The notes below the pieces were generated by a model that was given only the letters and a program-made list of their open reading frames with translations, was not told the origin of the DNA and made no database searches. The position numbers were made by a program, and so were the translations under genes. 64,000 nucleotides of DNA, taken from Echinostoma caproni (taxonomy: Eukaryota; Platyhelminthes; Trematoda; Plagiorchiida; Echinostomatidae). The DNA lies in contig UZAN01039561.1 in the NCBI GenBank assembly GCA_900618425.1, positions 49,732-113,731 of the forward strand. The letters run 5' to 3'. Shown here piece after piece: positions 39,508-49,906 of the stretch. Within the stretch, counting starts at the first letter, position 1. Each line of letters starts with the position of its first letter.

Positions 39508-39725
39508 TTTGGTGGTCAAGTTGGTTTTGAACGTTTAACGCAAAGCAAAACGTTATTTTTATATCAACTTAGCATTTCATAGGTGAAATCTTCATAGGCG
39601 CTGACCAACATCAATCTAAATTTCCTTGCGCTAACCTTCCACACTACATAATCGTAAGTTAAGTTTCAAACATGGTCTCAATTGGATATCTGTTTCTCAT
39701 TTATGAATTATCGTCTATAAAGACC

Positions 39726-42700
39726 TCAGGGTGGTTCTGCCCAAATAAAAGAATGAGGAGACTTTGCACAAACTGGACAACACACAGTTCTCCATAGCTT
39801 CTTGTTCCTGCAACAAAAGTCATTTTATTAAGCTGTCTAGTGCAGAGAACTGGTAGTGAAATCTTATCAGAAGCTATTTGCCTAAAGAAGTTCATTTACT
39901 GTAATTGAACAGATCAGATCAGATGAACAGCAGTACCCCAGGAGGAGAAAAAGTGATGTGTATCAACCTTACTTTTGTAGAAGAGATACCGCAGCAAAGT
40001 CAATTTGCAGAGTTATATTCACTTCAGTAAATTTCGCTTTAGCTGTCAGTAAATAATGGTGTGTTCTCTACAGCACTAATGCCTCAAAAACACGTGCCCA
40101 TTGCAAAAGTTAGTAATCAATGCAGCAATCTCAGTGAATCAGAGAAGTCAACCTCACTGGCTAGCATATGGCACAGAAAAAGCACTTTCTGCCTCATATT
40201 TTAACCTCCAAGGTTAAGAGGTTTCGGACAGTAAAAAATCAATGACGATTAGCATCTGTTATTCGACACCAAAACTGTGAGCACTACTTGAAATAATTCA
40301 CACTGTAAACCGGACCTGATCATTCACATGCCAATGGCAGGGATTGAACATTCTAATCTTCGACTGTGCAATCTAAGCATTATTTTCATACTGAGTGTGA
40401 GACTAATTTTGTCCCACATGATACATCCGCTCATCTGTTTGACCAATTTTTAAATTTGTTTCAGATAAATATTGTTAAACAGACTCATGGGCGAATCCAT
40501 CTAATATATATGTTTATTTATTTTGTGTGTTCTAATATACACGAAGTTTCAGCAGTCAAGAAGATACCTCAGTTTACNACTGAAATTGGAACATTTAGAC
40601 AGAGTACACTAAGAAGCACCTGGGGCACGACATCACGCTTTTCTGTGAATAATTGAAAGATGTTTTGGGCAAGGTGCAATATGGTCGTTTTTAGTGCCAC
40701 AATCATTCGTCATTCCTCGGGTATCTCAATGTTCCTCTCGTTACACAACATTCGCAATGTGTAGTTACTCTGGAATGTCGCTGCGCTTAGACTATTTCTC
40801 AATTATAGTTCATTTAGTGTTGCAATCCACAATAGGTGACTTTCGAGAATTTCGAATTTGCAGCTGCTCATCTACAAGGGGAATCAGGGTGGTTTCAAAA
40901 GAACCACTCCGCAAGGTCAATATTTCAGGCTCTTGGAGCTCAGTCATAATAATACTGACTTGAAAGTAGTTCAGGTCTTCGGTCCTCTACCGTTCAGCAG
41001 CTGTTCACATCTTTTACCCTTGAGGGAAAGTACATGAAGCCCATATTCTGCCTTGGCCACTTATTCAACAACAGTTGGTAATCAGTATTTTAATGTCGTG
41101 CAGTAACCTATTCATTGCGATTGGAGTAACTCAACCGTTTTGTTTTTTCAGGCTCAGTATTTGATATGACAGTTGTTGTATAAACTCATTAGTTGTATCA
41201 TGCCATGAATTTGGAGGTCAAATAGAGTAAATCAGTGCGAATTTGATACGCAGGTCGTGTGAGTTTCCTCATCGTGGTACTGTAATACTAGTAGCCTGTT
41301 TTCCTTTCCTGAAAATTGTTTTTAAAATATGTGTTCAACGAGCAAAGTGCATGGTGATAAAAAAGTGGATTGCGTTCTAGATATCAAGCAATTCACAGTG
41401 TCACATTCAAGTTTTGGGTGAAAAGTTTATTTTAACCAATGGGAGGGTATGTCCATTAGATGACTATTCTCCGAACGGAATCAAACGGATACCTAAATTT
41501 AGCGATATCTAAGAATCTAATCTAAGACACTGAATGCTAAACCAAAACGAATGATGAGCCACGTCACAGTTGGGCAGTACCGAATCCAGATAGGTCAACC
41601 AAAATCAGAAAAGAAATCAGCACTGCTTTCACTGTTCTAATGCAATGAACCATTCAACGTCAAAACCCGACATTCACAAAAAACGTTTCTACATACAGGC
41701 AGTCAGCCAATAATAGAAATACCAGGGGAGCAACTATCAGCATCAATTTCAATAATGATGCTGTCAAATGCAGACTAAAACAGGAATCATCCAATGTTGA
41801 GTTGCTGCTTAGATCAGATTTCAAAGTGAAGTCCAGGTAAACAATGTGCCTCAGTTACCGTGATTTCAATACATTTGAAATTTATTCCTTATGGGTTTTT
41901 CCTTATTTATGCTTCATTTTTCCTTTTCTATTTTTTTACGGTTCGTATTCTTTCTTATGTTTCTTATGTATCTTCAAACTGTACAGTGGAAAATAGTTTG
42001 AATGCGGAATGCTATATTTATTGATAACCTGGAGCAACCCTTGGCAGATTACTTCCAAAGTATCCAGATATCTTCCGTCTAACAAAGATTCTGTCCAGGT
42101 TGGATGAGTGTGTATGAGAGAGATATAGACACATTTATCACATAGGTAGTCCTGTCGTCCAACTAGTATTCCGGCCTAAAGAAATACTTGAACATTCACC
42201 GCTGCACTCGGCTGCCAAAATTCGCGTAGATCAAACAAAATACCTCGGATAGTCCAAATTACAACCGATTATCCCGTCCTCACTCATCCGTTTAGTCTGG
42301 ACATCTTGAGTACTCGGGTGATTCGGACAGACTGATTCTAGTACGAAGGGTGGAAGAAAATAACCAATGCTTTTGATGCACATAAAAAGAACTTTTGTGG
42401 TCCAGTCACTTCTGCCTCTGGACGATTCTGGTTTACAAAGTACCTGAGTTGAAAATAAAATGATAAAAAACGCTTGGAATGCTCTTACCAAAATGGTCGC
42501 GGTCGGCGAATATAACAGAGAAACACTTGATAAGCAGTGAACCAGGAAGAGCTGGACAGATATCTGTGTATTTATGCATGCATGAAAAATAATCTTTTTA
42601 TCTCTAACCAACTAACTGACTAGTTGCTCCCGTTCTGGGGCAAATGGTTCAGGCACAGACAGACTGTTTGTGCCCGAAATCTGGCGAAACAAAACAAATC

Positions 42701-44517
42701 CTTTTGTCGATTTTGGCATATAAATGGATGATCACGGGATACCTGTCTCCACACCGGACACAACACAACAAAACATTAGAAGTCACTCGTAAGAAAGGTC
42801 ACCTGTTGACCATTGTGGTCCCGCACTTGTCGTCAGACGGTAAAGAAATGCCGTCCCTCGCTTTCTGAGTGGAGCTATTGAATGTTCGGATTGGGTTTGG
42901 TGATGCCGCTAAAAATGGGGTTGTTTATATCTTCGCTGTTTGTTTCTACCTCCACGCCCCATTGCACACGCACATTAGGCATACCATAGCAGTATGATTC
43001 ACTGGAACCTAGTGGGGTAGGGAGAAGTGAGAATACTGGACCCGCGGATAGAACCGAAGACAGCTACCCTACCTTCGAGCTTATTTGTATGACCACGGTA
43101 CCGGTTGAACGAGTCTGTCTCTAGCCGTCTATATTCGGTATGTGGACCGTGCTAGGCCGCGCGACAAGACCGGTACTGCTAATTGACCTGAGTCACATCT
43201 GTATGCATGTACGTAAACAATGAACGGCCGATATCCGCGAACACCCACAAAGTTCTGCTAAGTCTGCTTCTTTCAAGACCATTTTTATCTAACACCTGTA
43301 TGCGAAATAACCAAAAACGCATGATTCTTCAGTAGTGTGCACCAAAAGATAGAAATCCAACCAGATTTTGTGGTTAAACAAAAGAATTATATCACCTTGT
43401 TTCCAAAGTGATTCCCATTTATTGCAATAATGATGTGAAGAACACAGAACCATGAACTATTTGTTACCTAAATGAAAAACACGGTGAACAAACAAATCAT
43501 TTGATCCATTTTATCAGTTCCGCTCTAAGGACGCCCGACATGGGGATCAAACGGTAAATGCTCTGTTTTTCTATGTATAAGGTCAAATGGAATCCGGAAT
43601 AATTAAGCAACGTCAATCATGCAAGCAATCCAATAGAGTAGTAGAAACTCCGTCAAAGAAAGAAGATATTTTTAATTATTTGCACAATAGGTGCACAAGT
43701 TGGGAATGAGTTACAGGACACATAGTTGGTTGTCCTCATTGTTTAATCGCTGTCGTTATCGTGTTCAAGGAAAAAAACCACACTTATTTCTAGCACTGAC
43801 TATAAACGAAAAGCTAAGGAGCACAAAACACCTCAAATCGCTTTACTTGTTAGCCCCAAATGCTTCACTGGTCACCCATCTTTCTTTCATACCAGAATTT
43901 TGTGGGGAAGGTAATCAACAGTTTTGATCTTCAGATCACCTATTTCATCAATATTTCTGCAGAAAATGGGACGACGAAAAATAGAAGGGATGGGTGACAA
44001 ATGAATTCCGTTTTTGAAGAATGACAACAATTTGAAACTGGATTTCATCCAACATAGGTTCCAATTCATAAAGTACAAAAACTTATTAGATAAAAAATCA
44101 ATAATCTACATCAGATTTTCATAAATATCTGTGAATCTGATCTTCACAATAGGAAATCCCGGTGAGCATAAGGGGAAAGCACTACTATACTCAGAGACGT
44201 GAGTAATTACGATTGAAAGTGATGCATTCATTACCCTATTTCGACACAGGGTAGAAAACGGTAACCGACTGAGTTTGAATCCTGTTTGATCACGTTTTTT
44301 ATTTTATCAAGATATTATGCGGTTGGTCACTCCCATCCTTATGGCTTATCACGCCCGGTTCCATTACTAAAAGAAACGATTTCGTATACACGACACTCAC
44401 TTCGTCTAAAGGTAAGATTAGGGTGAATGGTCAGAACAATACATAATTTTTGCAAATCTGAAATCTGAAAATTCTCCATTATCAAGATGTAAACGTCTTC
44501 AATTAGGTTCTGGCAGA
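39726..44517 (-). CDS. Candidate minus-strand gene, 3' part (up to eight exons)
   Basis: Eight segments join in phase on the minus strand: 44517-44401, 44081-44039, 43956-43893, 42443-42244, 42078-42039, 41774-41723, 40042-39973 and 39807-39726 (TGA). The best sites are the long pyrimidine tract before 43956, donor GTATGA at 43892, the acceptor before 42443, donor GTAAGG at 39972, donor GTGAGT after 44401, and the acceptor before 39807. The junctions after 44039, 42039 and 41723 use weak donors. The 200-bp exon 42443-42244 is GC-richer than its flanks and open throughout in the chosen frame, but a second frame there is also open for 34 codons. The product (for example DYLPHKILVLCK, TEVNITLQIDFAAV, CCPVCAK near the end) was not recognised. 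An upstream exon may lie in 45660-45417 (-). A 266-bp repeat sits in one intron. The model conflicts with a plus-strand chain at 43794-45111. Confidence 0.28.
40325..40382 (-). repeat. Weak tRNA-like fragment
   Basis: The minus strand shows a B-box-like TGTTCAATCCC preceded by an A-box-like TTAGATTGCACAG. Stems are not conserved. It could be an old SINE fragment or chance. Confidence 0.25.
41445..41710. repeat. 266-bp dispersed repeat, copy 1
   Basis: Nearly identical over 266 bp to 48402-48667, in the same orientation and with only about four substitutions. Both copies start GGGTATGTCCATTAG and end GGCAGTCAGCCAA, and similarity stops abruptly at both ends. No terminal inverted repeats, poly-A tail, coding capacity or internal polymerase III boxes were seen, and no target-site duplication is obvious. 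It may be a full short non-autonomous element, or a 5'-truncated or internal piece of a longer one. Confidence 0.85.
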
Positions 44518-45111
44518 CTGTGAAGATATTGAGTAACATTATCGTAAACTAACGTACCAGCTGGATTTATCAGATGGTGAGTACAATGTCTAAGAAATCT
44601 AAGACACATGTATCAAAGATTTGTTTATTTGCACTTAGTCAGACAAGTTACTGAACATTTTACGGTTGCTCTGACTCGTAGTGTAGATTTTGCTAGAATT
44701 TACAAATCAAATGATTTGCATATCGTTTTAGTGTTGGTTCATATTCTTCATTCATTTTCCAAAGAATCCGGTTAATGTGCTAGCCTTTTGTGGAGTAAAT
44801 ATCACGGGGGCACATCACACAATCAACCGAACTACTCGTTGACAATTCTTATCCTCGCTCTGATCCTCGGAGCTAAAATTATCAAATTTTGTAAGTCTCC
44901 AAAATGTAACACCGGACTCTATGCTGAAAGGTAGCGAATAAGCCTATCTGGAAGTTATTTAGCCGTATCGTGGAACTCTGCGGTGATAGTGCCTTATGAA
45001 AGTTTTACGTCTGCAACTCAACATTTCCGTTTAACACTGGATGGTTCCTTATTGCTACAATATGCAACCACTTTCAACTGGAAATCTATTTATAGTGAAA
45101 ATCATTACTAA
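43794..45111 (+). CDS. Candidate plus-strand three-exon segment (conflicting model)
   Basis: Exons 43794-43910, 44784-44890 and 44963-45111 join in phase. Acceptors are acttatttctag, aatgtgctag and agttatttag; donors are GTAATC and GTAAGT. The product would contain KRKAKEHKTPQIALLVSP, a hydrophobic helix (YSLTILILALILGAKI) and a final exon read as VIVPYESFTSATQHF, ending at a TAA. The GTAAGT donor at 44891 is strong. The first exon overlaps the end of a minus-strand exon at 43893-43910, so at most one of the two models can be right in that interval. No family was recognised. Confidence 0.22.
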
Positions 45112-46066
45112 TAAACACTAATAACTCTCTCTAGTGTTTGACCAGGAAAGAATTGTCATCGGAAAGTATCCCTCTTATATCGTTGTGCATTTAAAGTTTT
45201 TTTAATGAAAAATTATAAACTCAGGTGAAATAAATAAATTTAACAAGAACAGGAAAATAAGAATTTGTTCCTGCAGCCAGCAAATGATTTCTTGAAAATA
45301 GCAATAAAACCGAATCTGTGTACTCCAATCTATTCACTGGCGCCGACGTGAACCTTTCATATTTTATAAATAACCTCTGAACATCAATGTTCATCTGAGA
45401 GTTTTTCCAGTGGTGGTTCAACCTTGATTGACTTTGTACAATTTACGACATTGGGATGAATTTTATGTCTTTCGGCCAGGCAGCCTCCGGAACTAGAACG
45501 ACATTGATGAAACAATAAGGAATCTATGAGATCAATATTCCCAAATATGTGAAATTCAATTGTATCCTCAGAAAATCGTTCAGAGTTGAATGAAATTGAG
45601 GGGTATGGCGTCTGAATGGTGGCGACATTGTGTAGTTTGGTTTCAACTACTACTGTTCTCAACTTCTTACTATGACAGGTGGAACATGGTAGTTAGCAAC
45701 AAAATTATTTTTAAGAAAACAGAGTGGTGTTGATCTTGAACGCGGAGAACAAACGAAATATACCTATTCATGTTGTCGGACAACTTTGTATTTGTTATTA
45801 ATATCATGATGAGATTATCCGATATACGGAAGTTAAATGAATACTGATAGCATAGAACTAATCCAATTCATTCATAATAATTCGTTAGTGTGCAAGTGTT
45901 AGCTGTCCATTTCGCAAAGGAATAAAAAGAAAATCTGCATTGAGCCGCAATAAGGAATATTAAAGAGAAAATCAAGGGTAAACACTTTCTTTTTTATCAC
46001 AGAAGCCTATTGAATCATTTTGCAAAGACAAAAGCTTGAGAAGACCAAATTTTTTATTCATTTCAG

Positions 46067-46207
46067 TTATCATCTAATACGGGTTTTGTTGAATTCAATT
46101 CAGTTCATGATCAGACTAGTAAACAAGATGATAATTGTCCTACTGTTTTAGCCGTTGAACCTATTGAAAATGTAAATAAAGAAATTCCGTCATCATGGAA
46201 ATGTTAG
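46067..46207 (+). CDS. Possible terminal exon, product unknown
   Basis: A strong pyrimidine-rich acceptor (ttttttattcatttcag, ending at 46066) precedes a 46-residue frame in phase 0, ending TAG. The peptide (core NCPTVLAVEPIENVN, ending SSWKC) is hydrophilic, with AT-rich codons. It could be the last exon of the plus-strand model at 43794-45111 if that model's stop is wrong, or of an unseen gene. Length alone is within chance; the acceptor is the main evidence. Confidence 0.27.
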   Translation, partial: LSSNTGFVEFNSVHDQTSKQDDNCPTVLAVEPIENVNKEIPSSWKC

Positions 46208-48401
46208 AAGTGATAACAGTTTAATTTGGCAAAAACTGAATATGTTAAGGTCTATTAATCCCCAATGAATGTTTAGTAAGATATCTTTCGAGATAGGAAC
46301 GAGTTAATAGATCACTTGCTGTTGTCCGAGAGAAGAACGTATGCTCATATTTGGCTAACGACAGAAGCGTACAATCAGTGAAATCACTGACCAATTAATG
46401 GGTTATGTAAGATAGAATAATGTCACAGGTTGACACACGAGGAAATTAATTTAAAATAAGAGGAACTATATAGTAGAATGAAGAAAATCAATGAACCCTG
46501 TTATAATTTTGATAGACAGATACAAAAGCATAAAATCCTTTGGTTTACTAGGTGCAACAATAGCAGGAAAATCATTGAGCCTGTGTGAAATCATGCAGTA
46601 AAATGTGACTATTTTAAGCTCTACAGATAGAACGGTAGCCACTCGACCTTTAAAAATTTACTAAAAACATGGAACAAATGAGATTGTAAGAAAAAGGACT
46701 CTAAAATACTTTACTAAGTTAATTACATTGTTTTAAAAAACCGAAGCAAGGTTTTCTCGAGCTTAATTTGGCAACACTGCCCAACCTTTGTTCACGAGGA
46801 ATTCGCTGCACCGCTACCGTTTACCTCTGAAATACTGAAAATGTTGTCCTAATTGTAGGGATTTTCAAATAATTCCAAAAGCTGGAAATCGGTTGACTAT
46901 ACTGATGTACAAGGGGTGTCGGATACAAGTCTGTATTCCTGACATGATAACGGTCTCCATTGCCAACATGATTATGCGTTCGTATTTCATAAATTAAAAT
47001 GCCTCATGTTCCTGATTAAACACCTCCCTGTTTCACTAGTTCTCGTGAATTGGAATTAACATTTTTCGATCAATTATGAATGATTATTATTGCATTTCTA
47101 TTCTAATACAATGGTGCAATCAAGACTGATTGCCTCGATTTAGGGAAAGTCATCACAATTTGTATTAGTAAAAAATGTTGCACGGAGTAATTACCGGTTA
47201 CTGATTTTCAAATAATTTTTTCTCAACCTGAGTCAAACTTTAGTCAAAATTTATTCAAGTTTTTTCGACAAATAACACGTTTCTGTAGAAATCTAGTGGG
47301 CCACTGATTGAAGGATTAGTTGAATGAGTTAATTGTTGAATTGCTTCTTACAAATCCCTTGAACAAGAAACAAAAACTGCAATATCATGCAATCACTCAA
47401 ATTTAAGTTAAAAACGCCAGAAATCCCAGTACCTATATTCTAGGTTGTAATATGAAGGAGACATCAGAGGCACTTCAGTTATACACGCTGTTATCATTTA
47501 TTAGTTAATTTAATTGTTGATACAAAATTCTCTTGGCTCCAAACGATTGCCCTAGCAGAAAGCAAATCAACAAAATCAGAGTACCTTTCATTCTGTCGCA
47601 GATACAGTTCTAATCATAATGCAATTTGTTCTCGCGGGTTAGGAACTGGGAATTATATGATTTCCTGTGAACATCAATGGATCTAACTCCACATGGTTTG
47701 TGTCCCACAGAGATGACTTCACTATGAATAATTTTCGTTTCCAAAATCTTATTTTGGTGTAATTGGTTCATTCTTACTGAATTAAAAAGAAAATCATACA
47801 TTGTGTAAAATGTTTTGTCGCTAAATATATCGTAAGGGAATAAAATAAGGGAAACATTTGCAAATGTTTTCTCATCCTCAGTTCATATTACGGTAGAGAA
47901 TTTGACCTGTTTTGATTTCATCACATAAAACATGAAAAATCTCAACTGGAACGGTTACCACTTTTACTCCATTCGTAGTTTTGTATGAAACAATTGCTTT
48001 AAACCTCTTTCCTGTGATTCAAAATATGCTAGATAGAGGGAAAAATATCAAATTTGTAATCTCACTAATGAAAAACTATTGAATAAATCGGTCAATCATA
48101 GAGATGGGATTTCATTGTATTATTGATCATACCTACAAATGTTCCGCAAACGAAATTAACTCCTTATTTAGAGGAAGTTTGTTTGAATCTCATGTAGAGA
48201 ACACGTATGGTGCGCTTCTAAAAAGAACGGCAGATACTAGAAACGAGGTGCTGTTAAAATAACTTAGAGATATCTTAAAGTTAGTAGTGGAAATAGTGTG
48301 ATTTAGATAACCTTGTTTAGTATCCTCTAATATCCACACAGGTGATGCTCTTACAATGAAGTACTACATTAGTGATATTCACATGCGATGGAAATGTTTG
48401 T
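46208..48401. other. Non-coding stretch
   Basis: No supported gene. A minus frame at 47796-47630 follows a good acceptor (ctttttaattcag) and reads like protein (KILETKIIHSEVIS), but it has no partner exon. Confidence 0.35.
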
Positions 48402-48667
48402 GGGTATGTCCATTAGATGACTATTCTCCGAACGGAATCAAACGGATACCTAAATTTAGCGATATCTAAGAATCTAATCTAAGACACTGAATGCCAAACC
48501 GAAACGAATGATGAGCCACGTCACAGTTGAGCAGTACCGAATCCAGATAGGTCAACCAAAATCAGAAAAGAAATCAGCACTGCTTTCACTGTTCTAATGC
48601 AATGAACCATTCAACGTCAAAACCCGACATTCACAAAAAAAGTTTCTACATACAGGCAGTCAGCCAA
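48402..48667. repeat. 266-bp dispersed repeat, copy 2
   Basis: Direct-orientation partner of 41445-41710, about 6.96 kb away. Differences from copy 1 include CTAAACCAAA to CCAAACCGAA, TTGGGCAG to TTGAGCAG and AACGTTT to AAAGTTT. Flanks are unrelated to those of copy 1, which points to two insertions and not to one large tandem duplication. Confidence 0.85.
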
Positions 48668-48993
48668 ATAACTCATTTTCTTGGAAAGTTTGATTTACTT
48701 TCTATGATATTATTTTGAAATAAGCCAATATTAAGCCATCACGATTTCGTTCACTACTTGTAAACGCGAAATTCGGGTAGAAGAATTGAGCCAACCAAAA
48801 GGTGATCGTATGATACCCGGAATTGCAAAATCTAGGCAGCAATGGTTGTATTCAAACACTGGATCGCCTATGGGCCATTATTCTGCCTTAATCGCTGGGC
48901 ACTGCGAAAGAGATCGTTATGCATATGATCGAAATAAGCATGAAAGTCAAGCTACACAGACTATGCTACGGACAGCATGGCAGAACAAATTTA

Positions 48994-49542
48994 NNNNNNN
49001 NNNNNNNNNNNNNNNNNNNNNNNNNNNNNNNNNNNNNNNNNNNNNNNNNNNNNNNNNNNNNNNNNNNNNNNNNNNNNNNNNNNNNNNNNNNNNNNNNNNN
49101 NNNNNNNNNNNNNNNNNNNNNNNNNNNNNNNNNNNNNNNNNNNNNNNNNNNNNNNNNNNNNNNNNNNNNNNNNNNNNNNNNNNNNNNNNNNNNNNNNNNN
49201 NNNNNNNNNNNNNNNNNNNNNNNNNNNNNNNNNNNNNNNNNNNNNNNNNNNNNNNNNNNNNNNNNNNNNNNNNNNNNNNNNNNNNNNNNNNNNNNNNNNN
49301 NNNNNNNNNNNNNNNNNNNNNNNNNNNNNNNNNNNNNNNNNNNNNNNNNNNNNNNNNNNNNNNNNNNNNNNNNNNNNNNNNNNNNNNNNNNNNNNNNNNN
49401 NNNNNNNNNNNNNNNNNNNNNNNNNNNNNNNNNNNNNNNNNNNNNNNNNNNNNNNNNNNNNNNNNNNNNNNNNNNNNNNNNNNNNNNNNNNNNNNNNNNN
49501 NNNNNNNNNNNNNNNNNNNNNNNNNNNNNNNNNNNNNNNNNN
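48994..49542. other. Assembly gap (549 N)
   Basis: Unknown sequence. The frames spanning it join unrelated flanks and are not genes. The gap begins about 330 bp after repeat copy 2. Confidence 0.98.
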
Positions 49543-49802
49543 ATGAATTTTCTTCTCTTATGGTGCACTACACATTTGTTGAAACCGATTTACAAAACAA
49601 CAAAGTGGGGAACAATCTCGTTGTCAGACATTCATATCCTTACCAACACATCTTAATATTCATCGCTACTTTGTTTTATTTTCCCTAAGAAAGTTTACTT
49701 CCAACTGGTGATAAATATTGGGATGCATTGACCTGAATACGTATAACTGAAAACGATATTTTTCGCTACTTTGCTGGTTTGTTATAATATGCTACATGGG
49801 AG

Positions 49803-49906
49803 TATGCTGATGATTTACAAGACCCAACAGATGATAAATTCTTGAATATGGCTACGTTTAGTGGGAACTCCTGTGGAAAAATGTACTTTGAAACTTCATG
49901 TAAAAC
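49803..49906 (+). CDS. Possible small acidic/Cys exon
   Basis: A 104-bp frame lies between acceptor-like gggag and a good GTAAGC donor. It encodes YADDLQDPTDDKFLNM followed by a Cys-containing end (GNSCGK, ETSCK). The pattern of Leu-Asp-Pro, then Phe, then Ala, then two Cys resembles repeats seen in some secreted fluke proteins, but this is a loose impression. The acceptor lacks a pyrimidine tract. No partner exon was found, and the adjacent gap may hide one. Confidence 0.22.

Noticed and set aside
44240..44290. B-box-like GAGTTTGAATCCTG
   Set aside because: No A box at the right distance and no paired ends; too little to call a tRNA-like repeat. The B-box-like motif near 43545 was rejected for the same reason.
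45384..45662. 93-codon minus frame (core SFNSERFSEDTIEF) overlapping a second frame at 45221-45421
   Set aside because: Could be an upstream exon of the minus-strand model, but no donor gives the phase required by exon 44517-44401.
48786..49688. Long frames across the second gap
   Set aside because: Same artefact: N is not sequence, and the frame continuity is meaningless.
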